Source of the DNA: Hypericum androsaemum
Lineage: Eukaryota; Streptophyta; Magnoliopsida; Malpighiales; Hypericaceae
Direction: 5' to 3'
NCBI GenBank assembly: GCA_963995505.1
Contig: OZ023193.1
Span: forward strand, 6,222,521 to 6,286,520
Length of the DNA: 64,000 nt
Of this stretch, positions 59,157 through 64,000 are shown in pieces; position 1 is the first letter of the stretch; the number at the start of each line of letters is the position of its first letter. Both the position numbers and the translations under genes were made by a program. The notes under the pieces were generated by a model. It saw nothing but the letters and a program-made list of their open reading frames with translations, had not been told where the DNA came from and did not search any database.

Positions 59157-59354
59157 GAGGAGGAGGGAATTTGGTGACGTGGCTGGCCACGTAGTTCAAG
59201 CAGCGGTCGGGTAGGTTCGGGCAGGTCCGAGCAGCTGCCCGGGCCTCTAATTGATGTTAATTGGAATAAGTATGACTCAATTGATACGTTTTAAACCACA
59301 GGGTACTTACGAAATTTTTCGCGATACCACAGAATACTAAAGTACACTTTTCCC
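58721..59354. mobile_element. Mutator-type MITE inserted in the U2 snRNA gene
   Basis: Long inverted repeats: left end GGGAAAAGTCCAATTTAGTA and right end (reverse complement) GGGAAAAGTGTACTTTAGTA, then GC-rich arms (CCCGGGCAGCTGCCCGG and CTACGTGGCCAGCCACGT-like palindromes). A perfect 9-bp repeat AAAAAAGTA flanks it at 58712-58720 and 59355-59363. The centre is a GGA-rich low-complexity tract (58929-59121) and a run of 34 G (59122-59155). Its ends resemble those of the MITE at 14009-14494. Long proline-rich and glycine-rich frames across it are not genes. Confidence 0.92.
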
Positions 59355-59460
59355 AAAAAAGTAATTTAATATCAAGTGGGCCTATGGCCCACATATCAGA
59401 TATTAAACAGATAAGAACAGATACTACACTTGATCTTAGCCAAAAGGCCGAGAAAGGTAT
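59355..59460 (-). ncRNA. U2 snRNA, 5' part (split by MITE)
   Basis: The minus strand starts ATACCTTTCTCGGCCTTTTG at 59460, the exact 5' end of U2, and carries GGCTAAGATCAAGTGTAGTA with the branch-point recognition sequence GUAGUA intact. It then follows stem IIa, but reads CTTATCTG where CTTATCAG is usual, which weakens pairing with CTGATATG. It continues through GTGGGCCATAGGCCCAC to a T-run at the Sm site, where the MITE interrupts it. Confidence 0.93.
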
Positions 59461-59485
59461 GACTCTGTTTCTAGGCATCTTCTTC

Positions 59486-59537
59486 TTTTTATATCCGCCT
59501 GTTTGGTCTGTTACTCGTGCTGGTTTCGATGTGGGAT
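59486..59537 (-). promoter_or_regulatory. U2 snRNA promoter: USE and TATA
   Basis: The upstream sequence element ATCCCACATCG (59527-59537 on the minus strand) matches the plant snRNA consensus RTCCCACATCG. A TATA box TATAAAAA lies at 59486-59493, 26-33 bases from the RNA start. The 33-base gap between them is the four-helical-turn spacing of Pol II snRNA genes; Pol III genes such as U6 have one turn less. Confidence 0.92.
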
Positions 59538-59778
59538 AGCTCTTAGCTTGTCCCTAAGCCGAATATTTTCGAGACTCTGCAAGAGCGGTCTCCCTAGAAA
59601 ACCAGAGATTCTATATAACAAAGTGAACCCAGCAGATTTATTTGCAAGGGAAAAAAAAAGACTCGAAATGTATCTCTTCTTATGCAGGTGAGATTGCTTG
59701 TTGCCTGTTTATATCCGATTCCCGCAACGCGGCCTCGTATCGATTCTGTAGCTCTTTGGCAGAACAAGAAGGACAGTC

Positions 59779-63084
<3,306 letters not shown>

Positions 63085-63330
63085 TGGTGAAGAAGGGGAA
63101 GAGGAGAGGAAACGTGAAGAAGGGGCAACAAGACCAAGGAAGCGGTGACGGTTTTGAGCAGTGAGATAGGGACGGGCGATAAAGTTTCTAGCTTTGCGAA
63201 TTTCCGCATCCTTTTTATAACTTGCCAAGTACTATTTTCAGATTTTTTAAAAAAGAAAAAGGAATTGTACTATTTTAAGATTTTGGACAAGGACGCGCGA
63301 ATTGGGCAGCTCACAAATATACGAGAAAGG
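63085..63330 (-). promoter_or_regulatory. AlaAT 5' region with presequence-like frame and TATA-like site
   Basis: In frame with the AlaAT ATG and without stops lies an Arg/Ser-rich stretch (RKARNFIARPYLTAQ, then RFLSSSPSSP) that looks like a mitochondrial presequence, but it has no in-frame ATG. An ATG at 63207-63209 (ATGCGGAAATTC, reading MRKF) is one frame off and makes an open frame overlapping the main start. A TTATAAAAAGG sequence directly upstream of that ATG could be the TATA box, in which case transcripts would begin inside this segment. Confidence 0.5.
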
Positions 63331-64000
63331 AAGGACCGAGTGAGCGAGTGAGAAAGGAATCGACGTCGTTTTGTGTGTTTTTGGAGGTTTTGGCCTTTGG
63401 GTTTTGGCAAAACAGAAAAAGGAAGGGTGGAAACTGACTTTTATATCGACTTTTGAGGTGGGGTTCCGGCGTTTTCTTTTAATTATGATTTTAGTATTGT
63501 GGGTTCTCATTTACGGTAATTTGACTAATTTCTATAATATTATTATTACTTTTTTAATGATGAATATTATTAGTATTTTTATTCGTAAAATTTGTACAGA
63601 AAATTTATTAAAAGAATTAAAGTTACTTATATATACTCCTGTAATTTCTCGGGGAGCTATGAGTCCTTTTTTTGGGTTTCAGAATTTGCAAGTGGATTTA
63701 ATGTGGGTTACAGGTAGTTTATGGATGCCACTGGACTAGATACAATCTGGGTTATACCTTGTTGTTTATTCTTTTTTAATGAAAAGGACCTTGTTATTTA
63801 TTCAGGCGGTCTCTGAGAGGGTGAAATTTAGGGTTTATATATATATATATTAGCTAATGATGCTGCTTAAGAGTTACGATCTAATCTGACATCTGCAGAT
63901 AAATTACCCCTACCTTCATTGCTCTTGTTTGGAGATGAGTAAAGTGCCAAAATCTTTGGTCGGTATGGTAAAGGATTTATATTCATTTAAAGATTTCTTA
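63331..64000. other. Window end, no gene recognised
   Basis: Sequence upstream of AlaAT, AT-rich. A 122-residue plus-strand frame (63371-63739) has no recognisable domain and biased composition; I do not call it a gene. Confidence 0.4.

Noticed and set aside
58861..59199. Proline-rich minus frame and glycine/glutamate-rich plus frames
   Set aside because: Low-complexity reading of the GGA tract and G run inside the MITE.
63371..63739. 122-residue plus-strand frame upstream of AlaAT
   Set aside because: No recognisable domain and AT-driven composition; no supporting promoter or splice pattern.

Overview
This is nuclear DNA of a flowering plant, most likely a eudicot. Protein genes have short exons with GT-AG introns in AT-rich sequence, the families are plant ones (subtilase, LURP-one-related, FYVE-type FAB1), and the gaps hold typical plant transposable elements. 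I cannot name the species.

Layout. 1-2.3 kb: a LINE retrotransposon whose two halves face opposite ways around a 10-bp minisatellite, then a MULE end fragment. 2.3-10.9 kb: AT-rich sequence with LTR-like debris near 6.9-8.0 kb. 10.9-13.3 kb: intronless subtilisin-like protease gene (minus). 14.0-25.2 kb: a palindromic Mutator-type MITE, a decayed Copia element with a hAT element inside its reverse transcriptase, a solo LTR and truncated LINEs. 26.8-29.3 kb: three-exon LURP-one-related gene (minus) with a 1.1 kb MULE in its first intron. 30.6-39.9 kb: transposon cluster (truncated LINE, internally deleted Copia with both LTRs, hAT holding a 2.1 kb solo LTR, another hAT, a MULE-like element). 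42.2-50.0 kb: 11-exon FAB1/PIKfyve lipid kinase gene (plus). 50.9-51.7 kb: three-exon gene for a small probable plastid protein (minus). 52.0-53.8 kb: TRIM-like LTR element and two SINE-like pieces. 54.2-56.8 kb: nine-exon proteasome alpha-5 gene (plus). 57.4-58.6 kb: gene-capturing MULE. 58.6-59.5 kb: a U2 snRNA gene with Pol II snRNA promoter and 3' box, cut in two by a GC-rich MITE. 59.8-63.1 kb: 15-exon alanine aminotransferase gene (minus).

The protein genes are ordinary single-gene units and I see no functional cluster; they serve separate jobs (extracellular proteolysis, membrane phosphoinositides, protein turnover, amino acid metabolism). The notable content is structural: transposon insertions whose target-site duplications can be read directly, including one that splits a U2 snRNA gene, two MULEs with gene-like interiors, and a LINE with twin-priming geometry. 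Exon limits were derived by hand from splice sites, preserved frame and family knowledge. No alignment or database search was run.
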